A stretch of 64,000 nt of DNA from the NCBI GenBank assembly GCA_017940415.1, contig JAGAYR010000044.1, forward strand, positions 186,001 through 250,000, read 5' to 3'. Source of the DNA: Lachnospiraceae bacterium (lineage in GTDB: Bacteria > Bacillota > Clostridia > Lachnospirales > Lachnospiraceae). Made by a program: the position numbers and the translations under genes. Below are positions 9,111 through 18,556 of the stretch, piece by piece (within the stretch, counting starts at the first letter, position 1; every line of letters begins with the position of its first letter). A model generated the notes under the pieces. The model was not told where the DNA came from. It ran no database searches and was given only the letters and a program-made list of their open reading frames with translations.

Positions 9111-11807
9111 CTAGATAAGCTCTTTCCACTGAGCAATTATTTTATCACAAGCATCGATATCTATATTGGCAACACCTTCTTTGAGCTTTTCATACAGTTC
9201 ACCTTGCTCAAGATCATAATTAAACTTATCCAGACCGGATATTGCTTCTTCCATTAAATCTATATCCAGATTATCAAGAGCGATAGACATCATATCGAAT
9301 AACTCAGATAAAACCTTACGGGATGCCTTGGTCTTTTTCTTAGGCTTCTTCTCTTCTTTCTTATCATCAAAAAGCGCACCGATAAGAGGTTCATAAGACA
9401 GATATTTGAAAAGCATCGGTTCGGTATACTTTAAGATGAATTCGGTATTCCTGTCATTTCCTGCTTTTTCAAGTTCTGCTGCCATATCCGCAAGCTCAGT
9501 GGCTCCTGCCTGTCTTGAAAGAGATTTTAATGCATGAACCTCAACAGTATATGCCGGCCAATCCTTATTATTCAAGTGTTCTCTTATTTGAGCTGCTTTA
9601 TTGGGAATGGCTTTGTGGTACTCTTTCAGCAGGTTGTAATACATTTTTTCACTGCCGAGAAGCCTGATTGCAGCTTCTGCATCAAGATCTCCAATATTAT
9701 ACAGATCTTCATATATTGAAGTATCTGTTGATTCTTCAGTGATTTCGGATATCTCGACTCCTTTTTTGACTTTCTCTACCGGCAGCCATTTCCTGACAGT
9801 ATTAACAAGGTTAAGAACTTCTATTGGCTTGGCTATAAAATCATTCATGCCTTCGGAAAGGAACATATCCTTACTTCCTTCCATGGCATTTGCTGTAAGA
9901 GCAATGATGGGAACTTCATCATATTCCTTGTGAAGTCTTCTTATGATTCTAGTGGTCTCGATGCCGTCGATTTCCGGCATCATATGGTCCATAAGTATCA
10001 GATCGAATTTATTCTTGCTGATCAGATCTATTGCTTCCTTACCACCCGTCGCTCTTGTGATCTGCATCTTAAGAGGTTCAAGAAGTCCTTCTGCGATATT
10101 CAGGTTAACTTCATTATCGTCTACTATAAGGATCTTAGCATCAGGGGCAGTATAATCAAAGGTTGCTGCACGATCATTTCTGGATACTTTAAGTTCCTCA
10201 TTATTTAATGCCATGGCTATGGTAAGACATGACAATGGCTTTTTGATGATCCTGAAATTTGTTTTTTTGGTTCTGTATTCAGAAGTGAGATCAGCAATCT
10301 CCACGAAATTTATATCGTTATTTCTGTTTATCAGTCTCTCAAGTGCAGGAACAAACATCTCTTCATCAAAGAATATAACGAGTTTCTTATCATTCAGCAC
10401 CTCATTATAATTCTTGAGAAGATCATTAAATGAATCGATATTAATTAGTGCGGCATGGAATATGCCCAGCATCTTAGCATCAATGTAAAACTGTCTTGCA
10501 ATGTATCTGTTGGAAAACAGACCGGTTATCATATAGCTTTCCGGCTGACGGACAAATATGGAAGGTGAACGATCCACTACTTTTTGAGGTACTCTTATAG
10601 TGAATTTGGTTCCTTTTTCATATACTGATTCAACAGATATATTTCCATGCATCAGCTCAACAAGTCTCTTACTAATAGCAAGTCCGAGACCTGTTCCTTC
10701 TACATTTCTGTTTCGCTTGGAATCTACCTGTGAAAAAGATTCGAAGATTTTTTCAAGATCGGCTTTTTTGATTCCGATACCTGTGTCTGATACACTGATC
10801 CTCATTTCAATCGTATCTTCGGATACATCTTCGTAATCCAGACTTATCTTGACGCGGCCTTTTTTAGTAAACTTAATGGCGTTGTTCGACAGATTAATAA
10901 GTACCTGTTTGATTCTCTGACTGTCACCTATAAGCTTACAAGGAAATGACGGATTGATATTAAGTAATAATTCGATGGGCTTGGATCCGATTCTGGTAGT
11001 GAGTATATTAGCCGTATCGTTAAAAATGGATAAAGGAGTATACTCCTCTTCCATGATATCCATTTTTCCCGAATCAATCTTAGAAAAGTCAAGAATGTCA
11101 TTGATTATGTTAAGAAGTGACATTCCGCTTGTTTTGATCTGAGATATATATTCTCTCGCTGCGGGTGGCAGATCTTCTCTCAAAGACATCTCAGCCATAC
11201 CCAGAACCGCGTTCATGGGAGTACGGATCTCATGGCTCATATTTGCCAGGAAATCCGATCTCATATCCGCATTTTTTTTGATCGTTTCGGCATTATGCTG
11301 AATCTCTTCAGCTGATATATATGACTTTATCTCAGCTTCCAAAGCTTTCAGTCTGCCATTGGCGATCTTAGAGACCATTTCAATATTGGCACACAAATAT
11401 TTGGAAGCAAGATCAATATGTTCTTTGGTATAGAATTGAACTCTGTCAACGGATTCATTTTCAGGAGTTCTGACAGCTCCTGTACCGATCATACATCCCA
11501 GAACATCATCGTCATATTTTATGGGAACTGCGAAGATACTTATTCCGCAATGATAGTCATAGATAATAAAATTACCGCTTCTTACTGTGTTATATCCCAG
11601 AGTTGAGACATACTCTTTAACCGCATCTTCTTCAATCAATCCGTTAGATGCAGCATTAATATACATATAGAAATATGTACAGTCGGTAACAGGTACGCCT
11701 TCGGCATCCATTATATAGCTGGACAAACCCGAATAGAGATAAAAATTGGCGCACATGCTTTCCAGCATATCCAGAGATATCAGATCTGTAAGGGTAGTAT
11801 TTGCCAT
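9111..11807 (-). CDS. Hybrid sensor histidine kinase with PocR-like sensor, receivers and HPt
   Basis: An 898-residue soluble hybrid kinase. Residues 6-150 resemble the PocR ligand-sensing domain (ISLDMLESMCANFYLYSGL, then HCGISIFAVPI and VLGCMIGTGAV). HisKA has FLANMSHEIRTPMNAVLG with His192; the ATPase domain (about 295-410) has NLSNNAIKF, DTGIGI and GTGLGLAI. Residues about 425-545 look like a receiver that has lost its acidic pocket. A canonical receiver follows (ILIVDDNEVN, LILMDHMMP with Asp607, FIAKP), then an HPt domain with His758 in VHALKS, and a Lys/Glu-rich C-terminal tail. No transmembrane segment is seen, so it senses a cytosolic signal. It lies 4 bases after the receiver protein gene and 9 bases before the LacI-like sensor, forming a compact three-gene unit. 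Confidence 0.9.
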   Translation of the reverse strand: MANTTLTDLISLDMLESMCANFYLYSGLSSYIMDAEGVPVTDCTYFYMYINAASNGLIEEDAVKEYVSTLGYNTVRSGNFIIYDYHCGISIFAVPIKYDDDVLGCMIGTGAVRTPENESVDRVQFYTKEHIDLASKYLCANIEMVSKIANGRLKALEAEIKSYISAEEIQHNAETIKKNADMRSDFLANMSHEIRTPMNAVLGMAEMSLREDLPPAAREYISQIKTSGMSLLNIINDILDFSKIDSGKMDIMEEEYTPLSIFNDTANILTTRIGSKPIELLLNINPSFPCKLIGDSQRIKQVLINLSNNAIKFTKKGRVKISLDYEDVSEDTIEMRISVSDTGIGIKKADLEKIFESFSQVDSKRNRNVEGTGLGLAISKRLVELMHGNISVESVYEKGTKFTIRVPQKVVDRSPSIFVRQPESYMITGLFSNRYIARQFYIDAKMLGIFHAALINIDSFNDLLKNYNEVLNDKKLVIFFDEEMFVPALERLINRNNDINFVEIADLTSEYRTKKTNFRIIKKPLSCLTIAMALNNEELKVSRNDRAATFDYTAPDAKILIVDDNEVNLNIAEGLLEPLKMQITRATGGKEAIDLISKNKFDLILMDHMMPEIDGIETTRIIRRLHKEYDEVPIIALTANAMEGSKDMFLSEGMNDFIAKPIEVLNLVNTVRKWLPVEKVKKGVEISEITEESTDTSIYEDLYNIGDLDAEAAIRLLGSEKMYYNLLKEYHKAIPNKAAQIREHLNNKDWPAYTVEVHALKSLSRQAGATELADMAAELEKAGNDRNTEFILKYTEPMLFKYLSYEPLIGALFDDKKEEKKPKKKTKASRKVLSELFDMMSIALDNLDIDLMEEAISGLDKFNYDLEQGELYEKLKEGVANIDIDACDKIIAQWKELI

Positions 11808-11811
11808 AAGC

Positions 11812-12162
11812 TTAACCTACGAATTTTTCAATAGTTCCGATAAGTTTATCTTTGTCTATGGGTTTTAAGATATATCCCTGAGGACTTAGGGAAAGAGCCG
11901 CGGTAATCTTGGCTTTATCCGAAACGCCGGTTAAAAATACTATGGGAGTGGTTGCAAGTTCCGGACGTCTTCTCAAGTTGATCATAACTTCGGGACCGTC
12001 CTCACCGGGCATTTCATAGTCCAACAGAATAATATCCGTAGTTTTGGATTCAAGGAATTTATATGCGATCTTACCGCTTATGGCTGTAGCCACATCGTAT
12101 TTCTCGTGAAGATGCTCTTTAACAACTTTGAGCATGATGGGATCGTCATCAATGACAAGCAC
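11812..12162 (-). CDS. Response regulator receiver domain (C-terminal half of a frameshifted double-receiver protein)
   Basis: Canonical receiver domain: VLVIDDDPIM at the N-terminus, IILLDYEMPG with the phospho-acceptor Asp, IVFLTGVSD and the lysine in ILKPID. There is no output domain. The only start available in this frame is a GTG inside the first beta strand, with no Shine-Dalgarno, which is a poor start. Reading the same frame further upstream gives a sensible coiled linker (EKRAVDEAKLQAELEKVKEE) that continues the preceding receiver-like protein, so this is best read as the second half of one protein interrupted by a frameshift near 12237. Confidence 0.72.
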   Translation of the reverse strand: MLVIDDDPIMLKVVKEHLHEKYDVATAISGKIAYKFLESKTTDIILLDYEMPGEDGPEVMINLRRRPELATTPIVFLTGVSDKAKITAALSLSPQGYILKPIDKDKLIGTIEKFVG

Positions 12163-12608
12163 GTGCTTGCGCCTGTTTTCTTCTTTGACCTTTTCGAGTT
12201 CAGCCTGAAGTTTGGCTTCATCAACGGCACGCTTTTCTTTTCGTCCATATAATCATTGATGCGGTTTCTGATATTGCTGACCGAGATGGGTTTTTCGAAT
12301 GATTCCTCAGCCATATACACAACGGTATTTCTGAAGAAATCACAATCTTCTTTTGATCCGGCTATAAAGACAAATATACTTTCCCTTGTAAATATTCTTT
12401 TCAACTCAACCATAACGTTGAGATCGTCTTTGGTCTCACCGTTTAAGCAGAGAATAAATACATCGGGATGAAACAGATTTACATGTTTGACGATATCTTC
12501 ATACCTGAATGAAGTGGTAAGAAGATCGAAATCATCCGAAAGATGATGAAAGAAATCATCAATGATGATGTTCTGCTTGCCGCAAATAAGAATCTTATAC
12601 TTATCCAT
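12078..12608 (-). CDS. Degenerate receiver domain (N-terminal half of a frameshifted double-receiver protein)
   Basis: Residues 1-118 have a receiver fold but lack the phosphorylation site: the acidic pair reads CGKQ (ILICGKQ), the acceptor strand reads VFILCLNGE without Asp, while the FEKPIS lysine is kept. After NDYMDEKK (about residue 123) the reading frame degrades into low-complexity Lys/Ser-rich sequence, while the -1 frame continues with a clean linker and a canonical receiver. The natural product is therefore probably about 265 residues with a pseudo-receiver followed by a true receiver. It is the first gene of the sensory block, 89 bases after the TIGR03960 stop region is passed in the upstream direction. 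Confidence 0.72.
   Translation of the reverse strand: MDKYKILICGKQNIIIDDFFHHLSDDFDLLTTSFRYEDIVKHVNLFHPDVFILCLNGETKDDLNVMVELKRIFTRESIFVFIAGSKEDCDFFRNTVVYMAEESFEKPISVSNIRNRINDYMDEKKSVPLMKPNFRLNSKRSKKKTGASTCLSLMTIPSCSKLLKSIFTRNTMWLQP
12231..12245 (-). other. Frameshift site between two receiver domains
   Basis: On the coding strand the junction reads GAC GAA AAG AAA AGC in the upstream frame. Slipping back one base at AAG gives GAA AAG CGT GCC, which encodes the continuing linker. Two runs of four A flank a G. One additional A in the first run would restore a single open frame, so possible causes are a sequencing error, a real mutation or programmed -1 slippage. Confidence 0.75.
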
Positions 12609-12697
12609 TTTGAAACCCCCGATCCAATACAGATTCGAAAAGATAACGACACCTATATTTTAACGGAAAATGCAGAAAAAATACAGTTTTTCGGGGA

Positions 12698-14584
12698 TTA
12701 ATTACCACTCTTGACAACACCGGGACAAATGCCTGCTCCGAAAGAAGCCGCACCGCACCCGCTGCACTTATGACGGCAGTTAAAGGTTATCTCACCTTTC
12801 GCTGCTTTTTTGTATTCTTTTAACAGAAATGCCTTGCTGACGCCGATATCAATGAAATCCCAGGGGAAAAGTTCATCTTCTCCTCTTTCTCTGAAGGCAT
12901 AGAAATCCAGTGACAGACCGGCTTCCTCAATAGACTCAATCCATCTGTCGTGCTTATAGTAATCGGACCAGGCATCATAAATGCCGCCCTTTTCATAGAC
13001 TTTCTTAATAACCGCAGAAACTTTTCTATCTCCGCGGGCTAAAAACGCCTCGATTACACTGGTATCAGCATCATGCCAGTTGTAATGGATACGCTTCTGA
13101 TTGAGCTGTTTTGCGATACCGCCACGGCATACGTAGGCTTTACGGATAAACTCATCCTGAGTGCACTGAGGAGCCCACTGAAATGCGGTAAAAGGTTTAG
13201 GGACGAAGAATGAAGTGCTGACGGTGATTGAAATGGGTCCGTTTGTTCTCTTTTCCTTGGGAACCATTTCAAAAAATTCGGCAGCCACCTTGTTGGCAAG
13301 ATCACCTATGCCTTCGATATCATCATCGTTTTCAAAGGGATGTCCAAGCATAAAATAGAACTTGAATTTGGTCCATCCGCCCTGAATAGCCTGTCCCGCT
13401 CCTGATAATATGTCTTCTTCTGTGAGTCCCTTGTTAATGACATTTCTGAGTCTCTGGGAACCTGCTTCCGGAGCGAAGGTAACGGATGATTTCTTGATGT
13501 CTTCGACCTTGTTCATGACATCAAGGGAAAAAGCGTCAATTCTGAGTGAAGGAAGGGTGATGTTTACTTTCCTTTTACGGCACTCTTCTATCAGATTTTC
13601 GAGAAGTTCGGGCAAATGAGTATAGTCTGATGATGAAAGGGAACTGAGTGAAACTTCTTCATATCCGGTGGAATCAAGCATTTGATATACGGTTTCAAGA
13701 AGCTTATTAACGCTTCTTTCACGTACAGGTCTGTAAAGTTCACCGGCCTGACAAAAACGGCAGCCTCTGATGCAGCCCCTCATGATCTCAAGAACGACAC
13801 GGTCCTGTATACATCTGATATAAGGAACAACAGGCTTCTTGGGATAATAAGTATCATCAAGGTTTTTGACCACTTCTTTGCGGATTCTTGAAGGAATTCC
13901 GGGAACCGTAGGGGTAAAGGATTTAAGAGTTCCATCCTCGTTATACTCAACATAGTAAAATCTCGGAACATAGAGTCCGGGAATTGATGCGGCTTTGATC
14001 AGGAACTCATCACGTGAATATCCTTCATCCTTACATTTCTCGTAAAGATTGATAAGTTCACGGTATCTTGTCTCTCCTTCTCCGATGTAGAAAATATCGA
14101 AAAAGTCCGCAATGGGCTCGGGATTGTATGTGCAGGGACCGCCGCCGATAACTATTGGATCGTCGTCTGTTCTATCCTTTGATTCAAGGGGAATACCGGA
14201 CAAATCGAGAATCTGAAGTATGTTTGTATAACACATCTCATACTGAATGGTTATACCGAGGAAATCCGCATTCTTAACAGGGGTCTGTGATTCGAGCATG
14301 AAAAGAGGGATGTTCTTTTCACGCATGACTTTATCCAGATCTACCCACGGAGAATAAACTCTTTCGCACCACACATCATCAAAAGAGTTAAACATATCAT
14401 AGAGAATCTGGATTCCCAGATGGCTCATACCTATCTCATATACATCGGGAAAGCACATCGCAAAACGGACCCTGACAGAATCAGGGTCCTTTATGCATGA
14501 ATTTACTTCGTGCCCGATATAACGTTCAGGTTTTTCTACCGACATTAAAATGTCGTTTGATAAAAACAGATTATCCTGACTCAT
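12698..14584 (-). CDS. TIGR03960 family B12-binding radical SAM protein
   Basis: A 628-residue radical SAM enzyme with an N-terminal cobalamin-binding-like domain, of unknown reaction, widespread in Clostridia. The [4Fe-4S] cysteine motif is visible as RGCIRGCRFCQAG; upstream are FAMCFPDVYEIGMSHLG and VIGGGPCTYNPEPIADFFD, typical of the family. The C-terminus carries a further cysteine cluster, CRHKCSGCGAA followed by GICPG, which may bind metal. It starts 3 bases after hisIE, so it is at the end of the his transcript. In related genomes it is directly followed by TIGR03936 and RNase G; here a sensory block intervenes. Confidence 0.88.
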   Translation of the reverse strand: MSQDNLFLSNDILMSVEKPERYIGHEVNSCIKDPDSVRVRFAMCFPDVYEIGMSHLGIQILYDMFNSFDDVWCERVYSPWVDLDKVMREKNIPLFMLESQTPVKNADFLGITIQYEMCYTNILQILDLSGIPLESKDRTDDDPIVIGGGPCTYNPEPIADFFDIFYIGEGETRYRELINLYEKCKDEGYSRDEFLIKAASIPGLYVPRFYYVEYNEDGTLKSFTPTVPGIPSRIRKEVVKNLDDTYYPKKPVVPYIRCIQDRVVLEIMRGCIRGCRFCQAGELYRPVRERSVNKLLETVYQMLDSTGYEEVSLSSLSSSDYTHLPELLENLIEECRKRKVNITLPSLRIDAFSLDVMNKVEDIKKSSVTFAPEAGSQRLRNVINKGLTEEDILSGAGQAIQGGWTKFKFYFMLGHPFENDDDIEGIGDLANKVAAEFFEMVPKEKRTNGPISITVSTSFFVPKPFTAFQWAPQCTQDEFIRKAYVCRGGIAKQLNQKRIHYNWHDADTSVIEAFLARGDRKVSAVIKKVYEKGGIYDAWSDYYKHDRWIESIEEAGLSLDFYAFRERGEDELFPWDFIDIGVSKAFLLKEYKKAAKGEITFNCRHKCSGCGAASFGAGICPGVVKSGN

Positions 14585-14587
14585 ATG

Positions 14588-15961
14588 TTATCTTCCGGCT
14601 AATTCCTTTGTTACTTCTTCCCAGGAAATATCCTTCTCTGCCATAAGTACCATTAAATGATACAACAGATCACTGATCTCATAAACAGTTTCCTGATTGG
14701 AGTGATTCTTGGCTGCAATGATGGTCTCGGTGGCTTCCTCTCCGACTTTCTTGAGGATCTTATCGATACCTTTATCAAGCAGATAATTGGTATAAGAACC
14801 TTCCTTGGGATGAATCTTACGATCTTTTATTACATCGTAAACCTTCTCAAATACCATCAAAGGGTTGGATTCATCTACGTCTTCGCTTCCCGTAATCTCA
14901 TTGAAGAAGCAGGATCTTGCACCGGTATGACATGCTACACCCACCTGGGATACTTTGGCAAGTATTGTATCTTTATCGCAATCTGCGGTAAGTGATTTTA
15001 CATACTGGTAATGTCCGCTTGTCTCGCCTTTTACCCACTGCTCTTCACGGCTTCTTGAATAATAAGTCATAAGTCCCGTGGACAAGGTATTTAAGAATGC
15101 TTCTTCATTCATATAAGCAAGCATCAGAACTTCGTTATTTTTATAATCCTGAATTATTACGGGAATAAGATCGTTAGGTCCCTTCTTAAGATCCGACCAT
15201 TTAATCTTGCTCTCCAGTCTTCTGACTATTATGCCGTTCTCGGTACAAATGTCCTTAATGGAAGAAATTTCACTTGAATTAAGAGAAATAACATTTCCGG
15301 TGACTCCGGCTACGGAATCCTTCTTAAGGAATTCGATGATCTTATTAAATGCAAGATCTTTCGCACTTACAATGATCGGAAGATCTACATCACCCTCGAT
15401 AACATCAAGGGCATGTATATTCTTGAGAAGTACGCCTGAGCAATACTTTACTGCAAGATCGGCAACACTTCCGGTATCCTTATCATCACCTGAATGGTAA
15501 TTGGTATCGGTGCCGATAAGAAGGCTTCTGTCCAGAGATTCTACCTGCGTGTTAAGTGTCTGGGGAAAAGAAACCGCAGCATATACTTTATCTCTTCCGA
15601 ATCTGCCACTTGCCGCAGATGTAAGAAGTATATTTACTTCTTTGTCATAATCAAGGATAACTTTGGAGCAGCCGGCATAAATAAGCTTCTTTACATCCTC
15701 GAGACGCTTGATATTACCGCTTGCATAGATGGGCACTTCACTGTCACCGCATATTGCACGGATAACTTTAAGTGCTTCATCATGAGCTTCATCGCCCATT
15801 CCTTCTGAAAGATCGTAAATGATAATGCCGTCAGCAAGATCTCTGCAAAACTTCATTGCAAGAGAATACGCGTCAGCTTCGATTATGGTATCATCCTCAT
15901 CCGATGTAACGGCACTGCCGTTTTTCAGATAAATGCAGGGAAGAAATTTTTTAACGTACAT
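14588..15961 (-). CDS. hisIE: HisIE (phosphoribosyl-AMP cyclohydrolase / phosphoribosyl-ATP pyrophosphatase) with N-terminal HisF-like domain
   Basis: A 457-residue protein catalysing steps 2 and 3 of histidine synthesis. Residues about 255-365 are HisI, with [25 protein letters not shown] and the zinc-binding VACHTG / SCFF region; residues about 375-455 are HisE, with [14 protein letters not shown] and [13 protein letters not shown]. Residues 1-250 resemble the HisF/HisA TIM barrel ([32 protein letters not shown]), but the catalytic Asp11 of HisF is Tyr11 here and the position of Asp130 is Ser131, so the barrel is probably inactive. The start overlaps the hisB stop (TAATG), indicating translational coupling. 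No separate hisF, hisH or hisA occurs in this operon. Confidence 0.9.
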   Translation of the reverse strand: MYVKKFLPCIYLKNGSAVTSDEDDTIIEADAYSLAMKFCRDLADGIIIYDLSEGMGDEAHDEALKVIRAICGDSEVPIYASGNIKRLEDVKKLIYAGCSKVILDYDKEVNILLTSAASGRFGRDKVYAAVSFPQTLNTQVESLDRSLLIGTDTNYHSGDDKDTGSVADLAVKYCSGVLLKNIHALDVIEGDVDLPIIVSAKDLAFNKIIEFLKKDSVAGVTGNVISLNSSEISSIKDICTENGIIVRRLESKIKWSDLKKGPNDLIPVIIQDYKNNEVLMLAYMNEEAFLNTLSTGLMTYYSRSREEQWVKGETSGHYQYVKSLTADCDKDTILAKVSQVGVACHTGARSCFFNEITGSEDVDESNPLMVFEKVYDVIKDRKIHPKEGSYTNYLLDKGIDKILKKVGEEATETIIAAKNHSNQETVYEISDLLYHLMVLMAEKDISWEEVTKELAGR

Positions 15962-16560
15962 TACAGAGCTCCTTTCGTTGAGAGCACTCCCGTGATCCTG
16001 GGATCACTGCTTGTAGCCATATCAAGAGCTTTAGCAAATGCTTTGAACATGGCCTCTGTTACGTGATGTGCATTTCCGTCGGACAAAACCTTGAAGTGAA
16101 GGTTCATGCCTGCGGAATAACTTACAGCATAGAAAAACTCTTTTACAAGCTCGGTATCAAGCTCACCGATCATGGGAACTTTATAATCGTACTCAAAACC
16201 GAGGTAAGGTCTGTCACAAAGATCGATACTGCAAAGAACCAAAACCTCGTCCATGGGAAGGATAAAGTATCCGTATCTGCAGATTCCCTTCTTATCGCCT
16301 ATTGCTTTCTTGATTGCAGTGCCCAGTACGATTCCTGTATCCTCAACACTGTGATGACCGTCAACTTCAAGATCTCCTGTAACGGAGCATTTGAGGTCGA
16401 ACATTCCGTGCTTGGAAAACGCGGTTAACATGTGATCGAAGAAACCGATTCCGGTCTTGATCTGGTTCTTTCCGGTTCCGTCGATATTCAGACTGATCTT
16501 AATATCGGTTTCTCCGGTTTTTCTGGAAACATCTGCTTTTCTGATCTTTTTTGCAGGCAT
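15961..16560 (-). CDS. hisB: Imidazoleglycerol-phosphate dehydratase
   Basis: Mn-dependent dehydration of imidazoleglycerol phosphate to imidazoleacetol phosphate, step 6 of histidine synthesis. The 199-residue, dehydratase-only form is usual in Firmicutes. Metal-ligand motifs are clear: [16 protein letters not shown] and [10 protein letters not shown] good AAGGAG precedes the ATG. It follows hisD by 11 bases and overlaps hisIE by one base. Confidence 0.95.
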   Translation of the reverse strand: MPAKKIRKADVSRKTGETDIKISLNIDGTGKNQIKTGIGFFDHMLTAFSKHGMFDLKCSVTGDLEVDGHHSVEDTGIVLGTAIKKAIGDKKGICRYGYFILPMDEVLVLCSIDLCDRPYLGFEYDYKVPMIGELDTELVKEFFYAVSYSAGMNLHFKVLSDGNAHHVTEAMFKAFAKALDMATSSDPRITGVLSTKGAL

Positions 16561-16571
16561 TTTAAGTCTCC

Positions 16572-17867
16572 TTATTTGTCCTCAAAGCGGACCTTTATAC
16601 TGTTTGCGTGAGCCGTGAGTCCTTCATTATTCGCAAAGAGCTGAATCTTGTCGGAATCACGCTTAAGAGCTTCCTTTGAATAGTATATAACGGAACTCTT
16701 TTTAATGAAATCATCAACATTAACGGGGCTGAAGAATCTTGCGGTTCCGTTGGTGGGAAGAATGTGATTGGGGCCCGCAAAATAGTCTCCGAGAGGCTCT
16801 GATGAGTATTCTCCGAGGAATATAGCTCCAGCATTTCTTACCTTAGTCATTACTTCAAAAGGATTTGCGGTAAGAATCTCAAGGTGCTCGCTTGCTACGG
16901 TATTTACGGTTTCTATTGCTTCATCCAGATTGGAGGCAACAAGAATATATCCGTAATTATCAAGAGATTTTCTGATGATATCCGCTCTGGATAGTGTCTT
17001 CAGATACTCTTCTATTTCTTCGTTAACCTTATCGGCAAGATTCTTATCTGTAGTTACAAGTATAGCACTTGCAAGCTCATCGTGCTCGGCCTGGCTGAGA
17101 AGATCCGCGGCAACGTAGTGTGCATTCGCAGTCTCATCAGCAAGTACCATAACTTCGGAAGGACCTGCGATGGAGTCGATACTTACAAAACCGTATACTG
17201 CCTTCTTGGCAAGGGCAACAAAGATGTTACCGGGGCCGGAGATCTTATAAACCTTGGGAATCGATTCGGTTCCGAAGGCCATAGCTCCGATTGCCTGGGC
17301 TCCACCTGCTCTGTATATCTCATCAGCACCGGCAATATCTGCTGCAACAAGGGTTCCGGGATCAATGACACCTGTCTTGCCGGGAGGCGTGCACATGATT
17401 ATCCTGTCTACTCCAGCTACTTTCGCAGGAACAATATTCATGAGAACCGATGAAGGATATGCGGCTTTTCCTCCGGGAACATAAACGCCGAGTCTTTCGA
17501 TAGCAGTTATCTTCATGCCGAGAAGCGTTCCGTCGGGCTTGGTCTCAAACCAGCTGTTTCGAAGCTGTTTTTCGTGAAATCCCCTGATATTTGCAGCTGC
17601 TTCTTTGAGAACTTCGATATACTGAGCATCCAGTTTGGCATACGCTTCGTCAATCTCTGCTCTGGTGACCTTGATATTCTCGGGAGTCAGATTAAATCCG
17701 TCGAATTTTGCAGTGTAATCAAAAAGTGCTTTGTCACCGTTTTCTCTGATATTTGCAAGTATTTCATTTACCTTGGATTCATACTCGGTATACTGAGCGG
17801 GGGAACGTTTTAAAAGTGCGCTCTGTATCTCTGCTATTGAATCGGGAGTCAAATTTACGATCTTCAT
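16572..17867 (-). CDS. hisD: Histidinol dehydrogenase
   Basis: NAD-dependent, zinc-containing oxidation of L-histidinol to L-histidine, the last two steps of the pathway. 431 residues; family motifs are [45 protein letters not shown], the zinc/active-site AEHDE, and [14 protein letters not shown]. The ATG at 17867 has GGAGG 6 bases ahead; an upstream in-frame ATG at 17879 overlaps that Shine-Dalgarno, so the shorter start is preferred. Confidence 0.95.
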   Translation of the reverse strand: MKIVNLTPDSIAEIQSALLKRSPAQYTEYESKVNEILANIRENGDKALFDYTAKFDGFNLTPENIKVTRAEIDEAYAKLDAQYIEVLKEAAANIRGFHEKQLRNSWFETKPDGTLLGMKITAIERLGVYVPGGKAAYPSSVLMNIVPAKVAGVDRIIMCTPPGKTGVIDPGTLVAADIAGADEIYRAGGAQAIGAMAFGTESIPKVYKISGPGNIFVALAKKAVYGFVSIDSIAGPSEVMVLADETANAHYVAADLLSQAEHDELASAILVTTDKNLADKVNEEIEEYLKTLSRADIIRKSLDNYGYILVASNLDEAIETVNTVASEHLEILTANPFEVMTKVRNAGAIFLGEYSSEPLGDYFAGPNHILPTNGTARFFSPVNVDDFIKKSSVIYYSKEALKRDSDKIQLFANNEGLTAHANSIKVRFEDK

Positions 17868-17905
17868 ATATACCTCCATAACGGCCTGTTTAAGACCGGT
17901 ATACC

Positions 17906-18553
17906 TTATAACTGCTCTTTAAGTTTAATAACAAGATCCTTTATTCTGTCTCCCTTAAGCTGCATACTTACCGGATTAACAATCATTCTTGCGGAAAGAG
18001 GACAGATTTCTTCGAGAACTTCAAGTCCGTTTTCTCTTAAGGTGGATCCTGTTTCAACGATATCGACTATAACATCTGCAAGCCCTACGATAGGTCCGAG
18101 TTCAACGCTTCCGTTAAGTTTGATGATATCGACGGTTTGATTCTTCTTATTGTTAAAATACTCCTTGGCAATGACGGGGTATTTACTGGCCACTCTTATT
18201 CTCTCGTGATGGAGAAGTTTCTCTGCAGCCGAATGTGGACCGCATACACACATTCTGCATTTTCCGAAGCCAAGATCCAATATTTCATATACATTACGGT
18301 TTTCTTCAAGGATGGTATCTCTTCCCACAACACCGATGTCTGCTGAACCATATTCAACATAAGTGGGGACATCCGGACCTTTTGAAAGGAAAAACCTGGT
18401 TTTGGTTTCTTCACTGGTAAATATAAGCTTTCTTGAAGAAGGATCTTTCATCTCTTCACAGGTGATACCGATTTTCTCAAAAAGCTCCATTGTTTTATTG
18501 GATAAACGCCCTTTTCCAAGGGCAAAAGTAAGATAATCGTCGTAACTGTTCAT
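17906..18553 (-). CDS. hisG: ATP phosphoribosyltransferase, short form
   Basis: First and regulated step of histidine synthesis, joining ATP and PRPP. At 215 residues it is the short HisG form, which lacks the C-terminal histidine-binding domain and needs HisZ for activity and feedback control. FALGKGRL, DIGVVGRDTI and the PRPP-binding stretch ADVIVDIVETGSTLRENGL are visible. Its Shine-Dalgarno GAGGAG lies in the end of hisZ, whose stop is 3 bases before this ATG, so the pair is tightly coupled. Confidence 0.95.
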   Translation of the reverse strand: MNSYDDYLTFALGKGRLSNKTMELFEKIGITCEEMKDPSSRKLIFTSEETKTRFFLSKGPDVPTYVEYGSADIGVVGRDTILEENRNVYEILDLGFGKCRMCVCGPHSAAEKLLHHERIRVASKYPVIAKEYFNNKKNQTVDIIKLNGSVELGPIVGLADVIVDIVETGSTLRENGLEVLEEICPLSARMIVNPVSMQLKGDRIKDLVIKLKEQL

Positions 18554-18556
18554 ACA

